Assembly: GCF_913777625.1 (NCBI RefSeq)
Contig: NZ_CAJYTI010000007.1
Span: 26,576-90,575 of the forward strand
DNA: 64,000 nucleotides
Reading direction: 5' to 3'
From: an uncultured Sphingomonas sp.
Lineage (GTDB): Bacteria; Pseudomonadota; Alphaproteobacteria; Sphingomonadales; Sphingomonadaceae
The notes under the pieces were generated by a model. The model was not told where the DNA came from and did no database searches. It saw only the letters and a program-made list of their open reading frames with translations. The translations under genes were made by a program, and so were the position numbers. Of the stretch, positions 1 through 9,418 are shown piece after piece; position 1 is the stretch's first letter; every line of letters starts with the position of its first letter.

Positions 1-1080
1 GCAGCGGCGCGCGCGCCAGCCCTGGATGCGGCTCCACCATTCGGCGAGATCGGGCTTGGGGTGGCCGCGCGCCTTCCAGCTCTCCACCATCGCGTCGAGC
101 GCCCGCGCGCAGTCCGCAATGATCGGCAAATCGACGCGGACATTCTTGTTCACGCTGGAGCGATCGATGTCGATGTGAACCTTGCGGCTGTTCGGCGCGA
201 AGGCATCCAGCCGCCCGGTGACGCGATCGTCGAAGCGCGATCCGACCGCGATGATCAGGTCGGCCTGGTTCATCGCCATGTTGGCCTCGTAGGTGCCGTG
301 CATGCCGAGCATGCCCAGCCACTGGTCCGACGAGGCGGGCAGGGCGCCCAGGCCCATCAGCGTCGAGGTGACCGGCGCGCCGGTGAGTGCCGCCAGCTCG
401 CGCAGCAGCCGCGTGGCTTCGGGGCCCGAATTGATGATGCCGCCGCCGGTATAGAAGATCGGGCGTTCTGCGGCGGCGAGCATGTCGACCGCTTCCTGGA
501 TCTTGGCCGCATCGGGTTCGGTGGTCGGGCGATAGGTCTTGTGCTGGATCGGGCCCGGCGCCTCGTAGCGCGCGGTGGCGACCTGGACGTCCTTGGGGAT
601 GTCGATCACCACCGGACCGGGGCGGCCCGAGGTGGCGATGTGGAACGCCTCATGGACGGTCGCGCCCAGCAGTTCGGGCCGCTTCACCAGGTAATTATGC
701 TTGGTGCAGTGGCGGGTGATGCCGACCGTGTCCGCTTCCTGGAAGGCATCGGTGCCGATCAGCGCGGTGGGAACCTGGCCGGTGATGACGACCATCGGGA
801 TCGAATCCATCAGCGCGTCGGTGATGCCGGTGATCGCGTTGGTCGCGCCCGGGCCCGAGGTGACGAGGACGACGCCCGGCTTGCCGGTCGAGCGGGCATA
901 GCCCTCGGCGGCGTGGGTGGCGGCCTGTTCGTGGCGGACCAGGATGTGCTTGATCCGGTCCTGCTTGAACAGGGCGTCATAGATCGGAAGCACGGCACCG
1001 CCCGGATAGCCGAACACGACTTCCACCCCGAGGTCGGTCAATGCCTCGATCAGGATGTCTGCGCCGCTCTTCTCGGTCAC
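1..1080 (-). CDS. ilvB: Acetolactate synthase large subunit (3' end cut by window edge)
   Basis: Thiamine-diphosphate enzyme that joins two pyruvates, or pyruvate and 2-oxobutyrate, in the first common step of branched-chain amino-acid synthesis. The first 360 residues are visible; the C-terminal part runs off the left edge. Seen: FGYPGG near residue 23, the cofactor-activating Glu in RHEQAATHAAEGYAR (Glu51), and the TSGPGATN motif. The start is a GTG preceded by GGAGG. The regulatory subunit ilvN usually follows ilvB, which would place it outside the window. The gene lies 90 bp downstream of miaA on the same strand. The family assignment is firm; the exact paralogue (ilvB, ilvI or ilvG) is not. 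Confidence 0.93.
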   Translation of the reverse strand, partial: MTEKSGADILIEALTDLGVEVVFGYPGGAVLPIYDALFKQDRIKHILVRHEQAATHAAEGYARSTGKPGVVLVTSGPGATNAITGITDALMDSIPMVVITGQVPTALIGTDAFQEADTVGITRHCTKHNYLVKRPELLGATVHEAFHIATSGRPGPVVIDIPKDVQVATARYEAPGPIQHKTYRPTTEPDAAKIQEAVDMLAAAERPIFYTGGGIINSGPEATRLLRELAALTGAPVTSTLMGLGALPASSDQWLGMLGMHGTYEANMAMNQADLIIAVGSRFDDRVTGRLDAFAPNSRKVHIDIDRSSVNKNVRVDLPIIADCARALDAMVESWKARGHPKPDLAEWWSRIQGWRARRC

Positions 1081-1138
1081 CTTTGCCTCCACGCAATCAA
1101 AAATGGTGTACAGAACGGACAATGCCGTCGGAGTGGCG

Positions 1139-1167
1139 CTGCTACCCGCACGAAAATGATGCGTCAA
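1139..1167 (-). promoter_or_regulatory. Possible promoter of ilvB
   Basis: Read on the minus strand, TTGACG (1167-1162) and TAGCAG (1144-1139) are separated by 17 bp. They lie between the miaA stop and the ilvB start. The -35 box is good and the -10 box is poor, so this is only a candidate. Confidence 0.3.
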
Positions 1168-1170
1168 CCC

Positions 1171-2103
1171 CTAAGGAAATAATTTCCTTTCAATTTGGCT
1201 CAGGTTTGTGTATGTATCTGTCTCCGTCGTCACCTCCCATCCCCCGGGAGGCTGGCGGCGGAACCAGGTGTACTGGCGCTTGGCATATTGGCGGGTGGCG
1301 GTGGCCCCCGCGGCGAGCGCCCTATCCGCGCTCCATGCGCCGCGCAGGACTCTGCCGATTTCCTCTACGCCGATCGCGCGCAGCACGGGCGCGTCGGACG
1401 GGATATCGGTTCGCGCGAGCAGTGTGCGGACCTCCTCTTCGGCGGTCGCCAGCATCGTGCCGAAGCGGCGGTCGATCCGTTCACCGAGCCAGTCCCGGTC
1501 GGGCAGCAGGATCAGCGGCGCAAGGTGGACGCTGTCGCCGATCCCGCCCTCGCGCCGATCCTGCCAGTCGGCGAGGGTGCGGCCGGTGGAGCGGATCACC
1601 TCCAGCGCGCGGGCGACGCGGGTGGTGTCGGTGGCGTTGAGCCGCGCCGCCGCGGCCGGGTCGGCGAGGGTGAGGGCGGCATGGGCCTCGGCGACGGGGA
1701 GCGCGCGGACCTCGGCGCGGATCGCGGGGTCGATTTCCGGGATCGGCGCGATGCCGTCGATCAGCGTGCGCAGGTAGAGGCCGGTGCCGCCGACCAGGAT
1801 CGGCAGGCGATCCTCGGCATGGGCCTCGGCGATCGCGGCGCGCGCCTCGGCGGCCCAGCGGGCGGCGGAACACGCTTCGGCGCCGTCGATATGGCCGAAC
1901 AGCCGGTGGGGGGCGCGGGCTTCCTCTTCTTGCGACGGGCGGGCGGTGAGAATGCGGAGATCGGCATAGACCTGCATCGAATCCGCGTTGATCACGGTGC
2001 CGCGATGCTTTTCGGCGAGCGCGAGCGCCAGCGCAGACTTGCCGCTGGCCGTCGGCCCTGCAATGAGCGCCACGCGCGGTAGCCCAGGGGAAATCATGTT
2101 CAT
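1171..2103 (-). CDS. miaA: tRNA dimethylallyltransferase
   Basis: Transfers a dimethylallyl group to A37 of tRNAs that read UNN codons. The protein of about 310 residues is normal in length. Seen: P-loop GPTASGKS (16-23), NADSMQVY (39-46), which belongs to the tRNA/substrate site, and VGGTGLYL near 105. The reading frame stays open further upstream, but that part lies antisense to serB and has no family similarity, so the start is placed at ATG 2103; the next ATG (2097) is equally possible. Either choice overlaps the start of the divergent serB. No clear ribosome site was found. Confidence 0.93.
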   Translation of the reverse strand: MNMISPGLPRVALIAGPTASGKSALALALAEKHRGTVINADSMQVYADLRILTARPSQEEEARAPHRLFGHIDGAEACSAARWAAEARAAIAEAHAEDRLPILVGGTGLYLRTLIDGIAPIPEIDPAIRAEVRALPVAEAHAALTLADPAAAARLNATDTTRVARALEVIRSTGRTLADWQDRREGGIGDSVHLAPLILLPDRDWLGERIDRRFGTMLATAEEEVRTLLARTDIPSDAPVLRAIGVEEIGRVLRGAWSADRALAAGATATRQYAKRQYTWFRRQPPGGWEVTTETDTYTNLSQIERKLFP

Positions 2104-2974
2104 TGCGACGCTGATAGCAGCCGAATCGATCGTCGAACGCGATATTTTGGATGCGATCGGGAAGATGCATCCGCTCTGCGAGGTCCGCAGCTGGAATTGG
2201 CTCGATGAGGGTCGGGCTGCCGACATCCATTTCGCGGAAGATCCAGATTGGGCAGCCGGTGTCCTGGCGCCGCATTTCGACCGGACCGATCTGGTCATCC
2301 AGCCCGCAGCACACCGCGAGAAGAAGCTGCTCGTCGCCGACATGGATTCGACGATGATCACCGTCGAATGCATCGACGAACTCGCCGACTATGCCGGCAT
2401 CAAGCCGCAGATCGCCGAGGTGACCGAGCGGGCGATGCGCGGCGAGCTGGATTTCGCCGCCGCGCTCGATGCCCGCGTCGCGTTGCTCAAGGGACTTTCG
2501 GAGAGCGCCATCGACCAGTGCCTGGAAGAACGCGTGCGGCTGATGCCCGGCGCCGAAGCGCTGGTGAAGACGATGCGGGCGCGCGGAGCCCATACCATCC
2601 TCGTGTCCGGCGGCTTCACCCGCTTTGCCGAGCCGGTCGGTACCCGCATCGGCTTCGACCGGCGCATCGCCAATGTGCTCGAGATCGAGGACGGCAAGCT
2701 CACCGGCACGGTCACCAAGCCCATCGTCGACAGCAGCACCAAGGAAACCACCCTGCTCGGCGCGATGGCGGAGCTGGGCCTCGCGCCCGAGCAGACCATG
2801 GCGGTGGGCGACGGCGCCAACGACCTGGCGATGATCCGCAAGGCGGGGCTCGGCGTCGCTTATCATGCCAAGCCGATCGTGGCGGCTGCGGCAGGCGCGC
2901 GGATCGATCATGGCGACCTGACGGCGCTGCTCTATGCCCAGGGCATCGCCCGCGCCGAGTGGGTCACCGCCTGA
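2096..2974 (+). CDS. serB: Phosphoserine phosphatase
   Basis: HAD-family phosphatase that removes phosphate from O-phosphoserine in the last step of serine synthesis. 292 residues. An N-terminal regulatory region of about 75 residues precedes the HAD core. Seen: DMDSTM (Asp82 nucleophile, Asp84 acid/base), SGGF (phosphate-binding Ser), and [10 protein letters not shown] with the metal-binding Asp residues. The start ATG at 2096 has AGGGGA just upstream. Divergent from miaA, sharing the first few bases. Confidence 0.95.
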   Translation: MFIATLIAAESIVERDILDAIGKMHPLCEVRSWNWLDEGRAADIHFAEDPDWAAGVLAPHFDRTDLVIQPAAHREKKLLVADMDSTMITVECIDELADYAGIKPQIAEVTERAMRGELDFAAALDARVALLKGLSESAIDQCLEERVRLMPGAEALVKTMRARGAHTILVSGGFTRFAEPVGTRIGFDRRIANVLEIEDGKLTGTVTKPIVDSSTKETTLLGAMAELGLAPEQTMAVGDGANDLAMIRKAGLGVAYHAKPIVAAAAGARIDHGDLTALLYAQGIARAEWVTA

Positions 2975-2978
2975 GGAC

Positions 2979-3773
2979 TTAGCGGACCCCGCGCCCGAAA
3001 GTGTAGCTGAGCGCGAGGCCGCCCGAGAACTGGTTCTTCGATCCCAGCCGCTGGGTGATCGGCGAGCGGGCGGCGTCGCCGGTCAGCCGGTCATAGGCGA
3101 GGTAGCTGTATAGGCCCCAGCGCGGGGTCAGCTGGCGCAAGCCCGTCGCCGCGAGGCCGACGCTGTGCACGGGATTGTCACCGACCCGGTACACCGGGAT
3201 GCCGACCGCGGCCGCATCGCGCTGGCTCACGCCGAAATAGGCACGCCGGTACTTTGTGTCCGAGAGCATCACTCGCGGGCCCACCGCCAGCAGCCAGCGA
3301 TCGCCATCGCGCTGGACATAGTCCAGCCCCACAAAGCCGACGGCGCCTTCGTGCCCGTTCACCCCCTGGCGGAGCTCGCCATAGGCGCGCAGCTGCGGCA
3401 CCAGATAATAGCCGACGAAGACGCCGGGCTCGACGGTGAAGCCGACCTTGGTCAGGTCCGCGCCGGCGCGCTTGCGGGTGCGAGCGCTTTGCAGGCCCAC
3501 GGCGATGCCTGCCTCGAGGCCGTCACGGTGATACAGCGTGACGTTGGGGCTTTCGTCGGCCGCTTCATAGTCGAACTGGGCAGATCCGCGCGCGCTCGCG
3601 AAATCGAACAGCGGCCGCACCGCGTTGTGATCGGCGCCGGGGTAGCTGGGCACCACCTGCGCGCCAATGGCGACGCGCGTGCGCCGCGGCCCGTCATCCT
3701 CCTCGCCCGATTGCGCATGGGCGGGCAGCGCGAAGGCGAACAGGGCGCCGGCGACGAGAATGTGGCGTTGCAT
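2979..3773 (-). CDS. MipA/OmpV-type outer membrane protein
   Basis: Predicted outer-membrane beta-barrel of 264 residues. The signal peptide ends at ALPAHAQ (about residue 21). The mature part alternates polar and hydrophobic residues and ends in an aromatic-rich strand (LALSYTFGRGVR), as barrels do. Motifs such as VPSYPGADH near the N-terminus and the GLxxxTxRWGLYS segment near the C-terminus match the MipA/OmpV family, some of whose members scaffold murein synthesis. GGGAG precedes the start. Convergent with serB, with a 4-bp spacer. The family call comes from pattern recognition, and the exact role is unknown. Confidence 0.8.
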   Translation of the reverse strand: MQRHILVAGALFAFALPAHAQSGEEDDGPRRTRVAIGAQVVPSYPGADHNAVRPLFDFASARGSAQFDYEAADESPNVTLYHRDGLEAGIAVGLQSARTRKRAGADLTKVGFTVEPGVFVGYYLVPQLRAYGELRQGVNGHEGAVGFVGLDYVQRDGDRWLLAVGPRVMLSDTKYRRAYFGVSQRDAAAVGIPVYRVGDNPVHSVGLAATGLRQLTPRWGLYSYLAYDRLTGDAARSPITQRLGSKNQFSGGLALSYTFGRGVR

Positions 3774-3786
3774 GGTGGATCTCCCT

Positions 3787-4725
3787 CTATCGCTGGACTG
3801 CCATGCAGGGCTTGATCGCGCCACAGGCTTTTTCGGCGTCCGCCTTGGTGGCGAACGGCCCGACCAGCAGCCGGGTGAGCGCGCCCGACTTGGGATAGAA
3901 GGCCTGGCGGCCGGGAAAGCGCGGGCGGACCTGGCCCCAGAGCTTCTCGGCATTGCCCGGGGTGGCGAAGGCGCCGAGCTGCAGCCGCCACGGGCCGGCG
4001 GCCCCTGCGGACGCAACTGCCGGCTTGGCCGGATCGGCACGCGGCGGGCGCGGCATGCGGGCGGAGGAGCGCGCGGGCTGCGCGGTGTCGAGGGTGGCGT
4101 CGGCACTGAGCGCCGGGCCCCGCGCCGGCGCGCTTCCGGCGGGCGCGGATGCATGCTCGTCCTTCGCGTAGCGGCTCGCCAGCGTCTTGCCCGCCTGACG
4201 ATCGGCGAGGGGGATATACTGGTCCATCTGCTCCAGCGTGCGCGTCGCGGCGTCGAGCCCGCCCGCCGAGGCGCGCAGCATCAGCGCATAGGCGCGCACC
4301 CAGTTCTTCGCGACCCCGTCGCCGTTGAACAGCATCACGCCCAGCAGATATTGCGCGCGGGGCTCGCCATGCGCCACGGCGCGTTCGAGCCACGGCACCG
4401 CTTCCTCGCGCTTGCCGTTCTCGAACAGCAGCATGCCGTAGTTCGCCTCGCCCAGCTCGTGCCCGTGCAGCGCGGCCAGGCGATACCATTTCTCCGCCTC
4501 GGCTAGGTCGACGGGTACGCCGCGGCCCAGCTTGTAGATCTGGCCGATATTGTACTGCGCGTCGGCGTCGCCCTTGTCGGCCGCCCGGCGCCAGGCCTGC
4601 ATCGCGGCGGCATAGTCGCCGCGGTTATAGGCCTCCACCCCGGCCTGCACCGCCGCGTTCTGCGCCGAGGCGGGGGCAGACAGGCCGAGGCTCGCCAGGA
4701 GCAACAGGGCGGCAGGTAGGCGCAT
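3787..4725 (-). CDS. Sel1/TPR-repeat protein with C-terminal SPOR domain
   Basis: Exported protein of 312 residues. It has a signal peptide (LGLSAPASAQ, cut near residue 22), then Sel1-like repeats from about 25 to 165 (units such as GDADAQYNIGQIYKLGRGV and AEKWYRLAALHGHELGEANY). A Pro/Ala-rich linker leads to a SPOR domain at about 238-310 (WRLQLGAFATPGNAEKLW). SPOR domains bind peptidoglycan stripped of stem peptides, usually at the division site, so a periplasmic role at the septum is likely. GGGGGA lies ahead of the ATG. Only 13 bp separate it from the downstream MipA-like gene, so the two are probably co-transcribed. Confidence 0.85.
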   Translation of the reverse strand: MRLPAALLLLASLGLSAPASAQNAAVQAGVEAYNRGDYAAAMQAWRRAADKGDADAQYNIGQIYKLGRGVPVDLAEAEKWYRLAALHGHELGEANYGMLLFENGKREEAVPWLERAVAHGEPRAQYLLGVMLFNGDGVAKNWVRAYALMLRASAGGLDAATRTLEQMDQYIPLADRQAGKTLASRYAKDEHASAPAGSAPARGPALSADATLDTAQPARSSARMPRPPRADPAKPAVASAGAAGPWRLQLGAFATPGNAEKLWGQVRPRFPGRQAFYPKSGALTRLLVGPFATKADAEKACGAIKPCMAVQR

Positions 4726-4858
4726 GACGAATCCCCCTCTTGGTCGGTCGTTCCGACGCGAGCGCCGTGGCTTAGCGAGTTCCGTGCGCTGCGTTAACTC
4801 GATCTTATCCGCACCCGTGCCAAGCAGACGGGCGGTTTCGTAGATGTCGAGAGGGTAG

Positions 4859-5572
4859 ATGCGCGTCCTGGCGCTGGCTTCGCAAAAAGGTGGATCGGGC
4901 AAGACGACCTTGTCCGGCCATCTCGCGGTGCAGGCGCAGCGGAGCGGCGCCGGGCCGGTGGCGATGATCGATCTGGATCCGCAGGCCTCGCTCACCGATT
5001 GGTGGAACGAGCGCGAGGCCGAACTGCCGGCGCTGGCACAGACCAGCGTGGCGCGGCTCGCTGCCGATATCGAGGTGCTGCGCCAGCAGGGCTTCAAGCT
5101 GGTGGTGATCGATACCCCGCCCGCCATCACCCAGGCGATTCTCACCGTCGTTCAGCTCGCCGAGCTGATCGTCATCCCCACGCGCCCCAGCCCGCATGAC
5201 CTGCGCGCCGTGGGCGCAACGGTGGAGCTTTGCGAGCGCGCCCACAAGCCGCTGCTGTTCGTGGTCAACGCGGCCACCCAGAACGCCCGGATCACCACCG
5301 AGGCGGCGCTGGCGCTGTCGCAGCACGGCACGGTCGCGCCGATCATGCTCCACCACCGCACCGATTTCGCCGCCTCGATGATCGACGGGCGGACGGTGAT
5401 GGAGGTCGATGCCAAAAGCAAGTCGGCCGCCGAGGTCGAGAGCCTGTGGAGCTATGTCTCGGACCGGCTCGAGAAGAATTTCCGCCGCACCGTGTTCGCG
5501 GCGCCGGCTGCTGCGGCTCCGTTCGCGGCGGCGCGCCCCGCCGGCGGCTTCGGTCGCCGGGTGGTAAGCTGA
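4859..5572 (+). CDS. ParA-family (MinD/ParA) ATPase
   Basis: 237 residues. Deviant Walker A motif KGGSGKTT (residues 10-17) with the signature Lys of ParA proteins, switch I DLDPQASLTDWW (38-49), and Walker B LVVIDTPPAI. ParA-type ATPases position cargo such as chromosomes, plasmids or protein clusters on the nucleoid. No parB and no parS-like repeats are nearby, so this is an orphan ParA; its cargo is unknown. A ribbon-helix-helix gene follows after 5 bp and a TPR/SPOR gene after that, so the three look like an operon. The C-terminal 25 residues are Ala/Pro-rich. Confidence 0.88.
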   Translation: MRVLALASQKGGSGKTTLSGHLAVQAQRSGAGPVAMIDLDPQASLTDWWNEREAELPALAQTSVARLAADIEVLRQQGFKLVVIDTPPAITQAILTVVQLAELIVIPTRPSPHDLRAVGATVELCERAHKPLLFVVNAATQNARITTEAALALSQHGTVAPIMLHHRTDFAASMIDGRTVMEVDAKSKSAAEVESLWSYVSDRLEKNFRRTVFAAPAAAAPFAAARPAGGFGRRVVS

Positions 5573-5577
5573 TCGCG

Positions 5578-5919
5578 ATGCGCGACACTTCCAAGCCGAC
5601 GGCCGCGCTGAGCGCGGGCCTGCTCGCCCGCAAGGGGCTGGCGCGCAAGTCGGCGCTCGCCCTCGGTGCGGCGGCGGCGCGGCCCGATGCGCTGGCGCAG
5701 CATCTCGCCCACACCGCCCGCGCGACCAAGGAAAAAGCGGCGTTCACGCTGCGGCTCGATCCGGCGCGGCGTCTTCGGCTGCGACTGGCCGCTGCCGTCA
5801 CCGGGCGCTCGGCCCAGCAACTGGTGACCGAGGCGATCGACACGATGCTGGCCGAGATGGCCGAACTGGAACCGCTCGCGCATCACCTTGCTGCGACGGA
5901 GGGACGGGAATGCCTATGA
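5578..5919 (+). CDS. Small ribbon-helix-helix DNA-binding protein
   Basis: 113 residues. The C-terminal half (about 57-97) reads as a ribbon-helix-helix: the strand AAFTLRLDP followed by two helices, RRLRLRLAAAVTGRSAQQLV and TEAIDTMLAEM. The N-terminal half is Ala/Arg-rich and basic. The gene starts 5 bp after the ParA stop and overlaps the next start by 10 bp, so it is translationally coupled on both sides. A ParA with an RHH partner recalls ParF/ParG-type segregation pairs. That parallel is an inference, and a local repressor is also possible. Confidence 0.72.
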   Translation: MRDTSKPTAALSAGLLARKGLARKSALALGAAAARPDALAQHLAHTARATKEKAAFTLRLDPARRLRLRLAAAVTGRSAQQLVTEAIDTMLAEMAELEPLAHHLAATEGRECL

Positions 5920-7154
5920 CGTCGCGTACACTGCTTACGATCGGCGCGGCACTGCTTGCGCTCGGCGGCACCGCCGCCACCGGGGTGGTGGTGCATGGCG
6001 CGGCTTTCGCCAGCGTCGCGCCCAACGCCAAGAAAGCCGCGCACGCTGCGCGCGCCGCCCAGAAGGCGCTCGCCGCCCGAAAGGCCGATATGGCGGTCGC
6101 CCGTGCCGAGGAGGCGGTGGCGAACGACCCGCAGCGTGCCGATTATCGCGCGCTGCTCGGCCAGGCCTATCTGCTCGCCGGCCGCTTCACTGCCGCCGCA
6201 CAGGCGCTGCGCGATTCGCTGGCGCTCGATCCGGACAATGGCCGCGTCGCGCTCAACCTGGCGCTGGCGAGCATCGGTACCGGCGACTGGGCCGGTGCCC
6301 GCACGCTGCTCCAGACCCACGCCGCGCAGATCCCGGCGACCGATCGCGGTCTTGCTACCGCGCTTGCCGGGGATCCGGGCGCGGCCGTCGAGATCCTGGC
6401 GCCCGCCGTCCGCACGTCGGAAGCAACCGCGCGCACCCGGCAGAATCTGGCGCTGGCGCTCGCGCTGGCGGGGCGCTGGGGCGAGGCCAAGGCCGTCGCC
6501 GCGATGGATGTGGCGCCCGACCAGCTCAATGCGCGGATGCTGCAATGGGCGAACTTCGCCCGGCCGGCCAATGCCTATGATCAGGTGGCGGCATTGCTCG
6601 GCGTGCGGGCGGTGCAGGATCCCGGCCAGCCGGCGGTGCTGGCATTGGCCAGGCAGCCGGCGCTGGTAGCGATGGCACCGGAACCCCAGCCCGAGCCCAC
6701 CGCGACGCCCATGCCCCAACTAACGCCGGAGCCGATCGCGGCGCCCGAGCCTGCGCCGGTCGCCAAGCCTGCTCCGGCCACGCGGCCCGCGCCGGTACGT
6801 GTCGCAGCCCTCAAGCCTGCCCCCACAAAGGCCGCGCCGGTGCGGGCGGCCAGCGGCCCCTATGTCGTCCAGCTCGGCGCCTTCGCCAATGCCGGTGTCG
6901 CCCGCGACGCCTGGCAGAAGCTGAGCGGCCGGGTTGCGGCCCTGAACGGTCTCAAGCCCCAGGGGGCAGCGGCGCCCGTCACCGGCGTGGCGACCTATCG
7001 CCTGTCGGTCGGCGGCTTCGCGCGCAACGATGCCGACGCGCTGTGCCGCGCGGTGAAGACCGGTGGCGGCACCTGCTTCGTCCGGCTGGCGTCGGGCGAC
7101 GCGGTGGCGAGCTGGTACAAGCCCGCGTCCCGCGTCGGCCTCGCAGCGCGCTGA
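5910..7154 (+). CDS. Tetratricopeptide-repeat protein with C-terminal SPOR domain
   Basis: 414 residues. It has an N-terminal hydrophobic signal or anchor (LLTIGAALLALGGTAATGVVV, in part), then TPR-like helical pairs from about 35 to 200 (ADYRALLGQAYLLAGRFTAA, ARTRQNLALALALAGRWGEA). A Pro/Ala-rich linker of about 70 residues leads to a SPOR domain at about 315-395 (YVVQLGAFANAGVARDAW). The layout mirrors the Sel1/SPOR protein on the other side of the ParA gene. Likely periplasmic and peptidoglycan-binding. GGAGGGACGGGA precedes the ATG. Confidence 0.82.
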   Translation: MPMTSRTLLTIGAALLALGGTAATGVVVHGAAFASVAPNAKKAAHAARAAQKALAARKADMAVARAEEAVANDPQRADYRALLGQAYLLAGRFTAAAQALRDSLALDPDNGRVALNLALASIGTGDWAGARTLLQTHAAQIPATDRGLATALAGDPGAAVEILAPAVRTSEATARTRQNLALALALAGRWGEAKAVAAMDVAPDQLNARMLQWANFARPANAYDQVAALLGVRAVQDPGQPAVLALARQPALVAMAPEPQPEPTATPMPQLTPEPIAAPEPAPVAKPAPATRPAPVRVAALKPAPTKAAPVRAASGPYVVQLGAFANAGVARDAWQKLSGRVAALNGLKPQGAAAPVTGVATYRLSVGGFARNDADALCRAVKTGGGTCFVRLASGDAVASWYKPASRVGLAAR

Positions 7155-7158
7155 TCGC

Positions 7159-8379
7159 TCAGACCAGCGTGCCGCCCTTGTAGAGCTGCAGCACGCGGCC
7201 CTGGGTGGGCAGGCGATCGAATGGCGTGTTGCCGGCGCGCGCGTTCATCTTGCGCGCATCGATCACCCAGGGCGTTTCCGGATCGAGCACGATCAGGTCG
7301 GCCGGCAGTCCGGGCGTCAGCGCGCCGCTGTCCAGCCCCAGGATCTTCGCCGGATTGGCGGCGAGCAGGGTGAACAGCTTGTCGAGGCTGATCTTGCCGT
7401 CGCGCACCAGGGTCAGCGACAGGGCGAGCAGCGTCTCGGCTCCCGCCATGCCCGGCTCGGCATCGGCGAAGGGGAGGCGCTTCGCCTCGGGGCCGCGGGG
7501 ATCGTGGCCGGAGGCGATCACGTCGATCGTCCCGTCCGCCACCGCCGCGAGCGCCGCCTGCCGGTCGCTTTCGTCGCGCAGCGGCGGCGAGAGGCGGGCG
7601 AAGGTGCGGAAGTCGCTGATCGCAATGTCCGACAGCAGCAGGTGGGCGGGCGTGATGCCGCAGGTCACGTGCACACCCCGACGCTTGGCCGCACGGATCA
7701 AGTCGAAGCCGGCCGCCGTCGTCACCTGGCGGAAGTGGACCTTGGCGCCGGTTTCCTCGGCCAGCATCAGGTCGCGGGCGATGGCGAGCGCCTCGGCGAT
7801 CGCGGGTGCGCTCGGCAGGCCGAGTCGGGCGGCGGTCTCGCCGGCGGTCGCGACGGTGCCGTCGGCCAGCCCGCCATCCTCGGCATGGGTGACGACGGTG
7901 AGGTTCAGGTCGCGTGCGTAGAGCAGCGCCTTGCGCATCGTGCCGGCATTGGCGATCCAGCGCCGCCCGGTCGCAATGGCGCGGGCACCGGCGGAGGCGT
8001 TGATCGCGATCTCGGCGAGGTCGACGCCCGCCAGTCCGCGCGTGGCAGCGGCGAGGGGGTGCACCCAAAGTTCGGGCTTGCCTGAAACGGCGGCACGGCG
8101 GACGATGCCCGGATCGTCGAGCACCGGCGACTGGTCCGGCATCAGGCCGACGCGGGCGATCCCGCCGAAACGGCAGGCGCCCTTGTCGACGGCGAATACG
8201 CCCAGATCGATCAGCGCAGGTGCAAGTATCTTGCCGGTGACATCGACGATCTCGGCATCGGCAGGGGCTTCGACCTGGCCGACGGCAGCGATGGTGTCGC
8301 CCTGGACGAGCAGGTCGCCCTTCGAGATGCCGCCCTTGGGGCAGACCAATTGCGCGTTGCGGAAGAGGATGCTGCTCAT
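7159..8379 (-). CDS. Dihydroorotase-like protein, probably inactive (PyrC'/PyrX type)
   Basis: 406 residues with the amidohydrolase/dihydroorotase fold, coupled to pyrB by an ATGA overlap. Key metal ligands are missing. The usual PGxIDxHxH strand reads [12 protein letters not shown] (54-65), so both His are absent. The usual HxxHxS reads HFRQVT (215-220), with Gln for the second His. The usual catalytic ATDHAPH reads ASGHDPR (289-295), with Gly for Asp. THAED (164-168) is kept. In several bacteria a non-catalytic dihydroorotase homologue of this kind binds aspartate transcarbamoylase and is needed for its assembly, and the working enzyme is encoded elsewhere. Annotating this gene as an active dihydroorotase would probably be wrong. 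Confidence 0.88.
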   Translation of the reverse strand: MSSILFRNAQLVCPKGGISKGDLLVQGDTIAAVGQVEAPADAEIVDVTGKILAPALIDLGVFAVDKGACRFGGIARVGLMPDQSPVLDDPGIVRRAAVSGKPELWVHPLAAATRGLAGVDLAEIAINASAGARAIATGRRWIANAGTMRKALLYARDLNLTVVTHAEDGGLADGTVATAGETAARLGLPSAPAIAEALAIARDLMLAEETGAKVHFRQVTTAAGFDLIRAAKRRGVHVTCGITPAHLLLSDIAISDFRTFARLSPPLRDESDRQAALAAVADGTIDVIASGHDPRGPEAKRLPFADAEPGMAGAETLLALSLTLVRDGKISLDKLFTLLAANPAKILGLDSGALTPGLPADLIVLDPETPWVIDARKMNARAGNTPFDRLPTQGRVLQLYKGGTLV

Positions 8380-9365
8380 GCCCAGCCCTCCACGCCGCGG
8401 GCGCGCCGGGTGAGCACGTCGAGGCACGCCATGCGGACCGCCACGCCCATCTCCACCTGTTCGGTGATCGCGCTGCGCTCCGGATGATCGGCGACGATCG
8501 AATCGATCTCGACGCCGCGGTTCATGGGACCAGGGTGCATCACCAGCGCATCGGGCTTGGCCCGGGCGAGGCGTTCGGGGGTGAGGCCGTAGCGCATGTG
8601 GAACTCGCGAGTCGAAGGGATGTAGCCGCCGTCCATCCGCTCGTTCTGGACGCGGAGCATCATCACCACGTCGGCGCCTTCCAGCGCGGCGTCGAAATCG
8701 GTGAAGGGGGTGACGAACATCCGGTCCATCGCGGGCGGCATCAGCGTCGAGGGCGCGACCACGCGCACCTCGGCGGCGAGCGCGGTGAGCGCCAGGATGT
8801 TCGACCGGGCAACGCGGCTGTGGAGGATGTCGCCGCAAATCACCACCCGTTGACCTGCCACCTGGCCTCGACGTCTCCGGATGGTGAGGGCGTCGAGCAG
8901 CGCTTGCGTGGGATGCTCGTGCCAGCCGTCGCCGGCGTTGAGCACCGGGCAGTCGACCTTGTCGGCGATCAGCCGCACCGCGCCCGAACTGGCGTGGCGG
9001 ATCACGATCACGTCGGCGCGCATCGCGTTCAGGGTGACGGCGGTGTCGATCAGCGTCTCGCCCTTCTTCACGCTGCTCTGCGCGGCGTGCATGTTGACGA
9101 CGTCGGCGCCGAGCCGCTTGCCGGCGATCTCGAACGACAGGAGCGTGCGCGTCGAGTTCTCGAAAAAGGCGTTGATCTGGGTGAGGCCCTCGAGGCGCTT
9201 GTCGCTCTTGGCGCGGCTGCGGTTGGCCTCGACCCATTGTTCCGCCTCGTCGAGCAGGAACATGATCTCGTGCGGCTGGAGTCCCGAAATGCCGGTGAGG
9301 TGCCGGTGCGGGAAAACGGCGCTGCCCTGTATCTGGGCACCGGGGCGATGATCGGAGGTCTGCAT
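8376..9365 (-). CDS. pyrB: Aspartate carbamoyltransferase catalytic subunit
   Basis: Makes carbamoyl-aspartate from carbamoyl phosphate and aspartate in the second step of pyrimidine synthesis. 329 residues. Seen: carbamoyl-phosphate loop FFENSTRT (Ser71-Thr-Arg-Thr74), [17 protein letters not shown] and HPGPMNRG near the C-terminus. No regulatory pyrI is adjacent, and the partner is instead the dihydroorotase-like gene that overlaps the stop. This fits the class of transcarbamoylase that assembles with a (pseudo-)dihydroorotase. Confidence 0.95.
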   Translation of the reverse strand: MQTSDHRPGAQIQGSAVFPHRHLTGISGLQPHEIMFLLDEAEQWVEANRSRAKSDKRLEGLTQINAFFENSTRTLLSFEIAGKRLGADVVNMHAAQSSVKKGETLIDTAVTLNAMRADVIVIRHASSGAVRLIADKVDCPVLNAGDGWHEHPTQALLDALTIRRRRGQVAGQRVVICGDILHSRVARSNILALTALAAEVRVVAPSTLMPPAMDRMFVTPFTDFDAALEGADVVMMLRVQNERMDGGYIPSTREFHMRYGLTPERLARAKPDALVMHPGPMNRGVEIDSIVADHPERSAITEQVEMGVAVRMACLDVLTRRARGVEGWA

Positions 9366-9418
9366 TAAAGCCGCCGCCTAGAGGGGCGACGGCCGGGAGG
9401 CAAGGCCGCGACTCTTGA

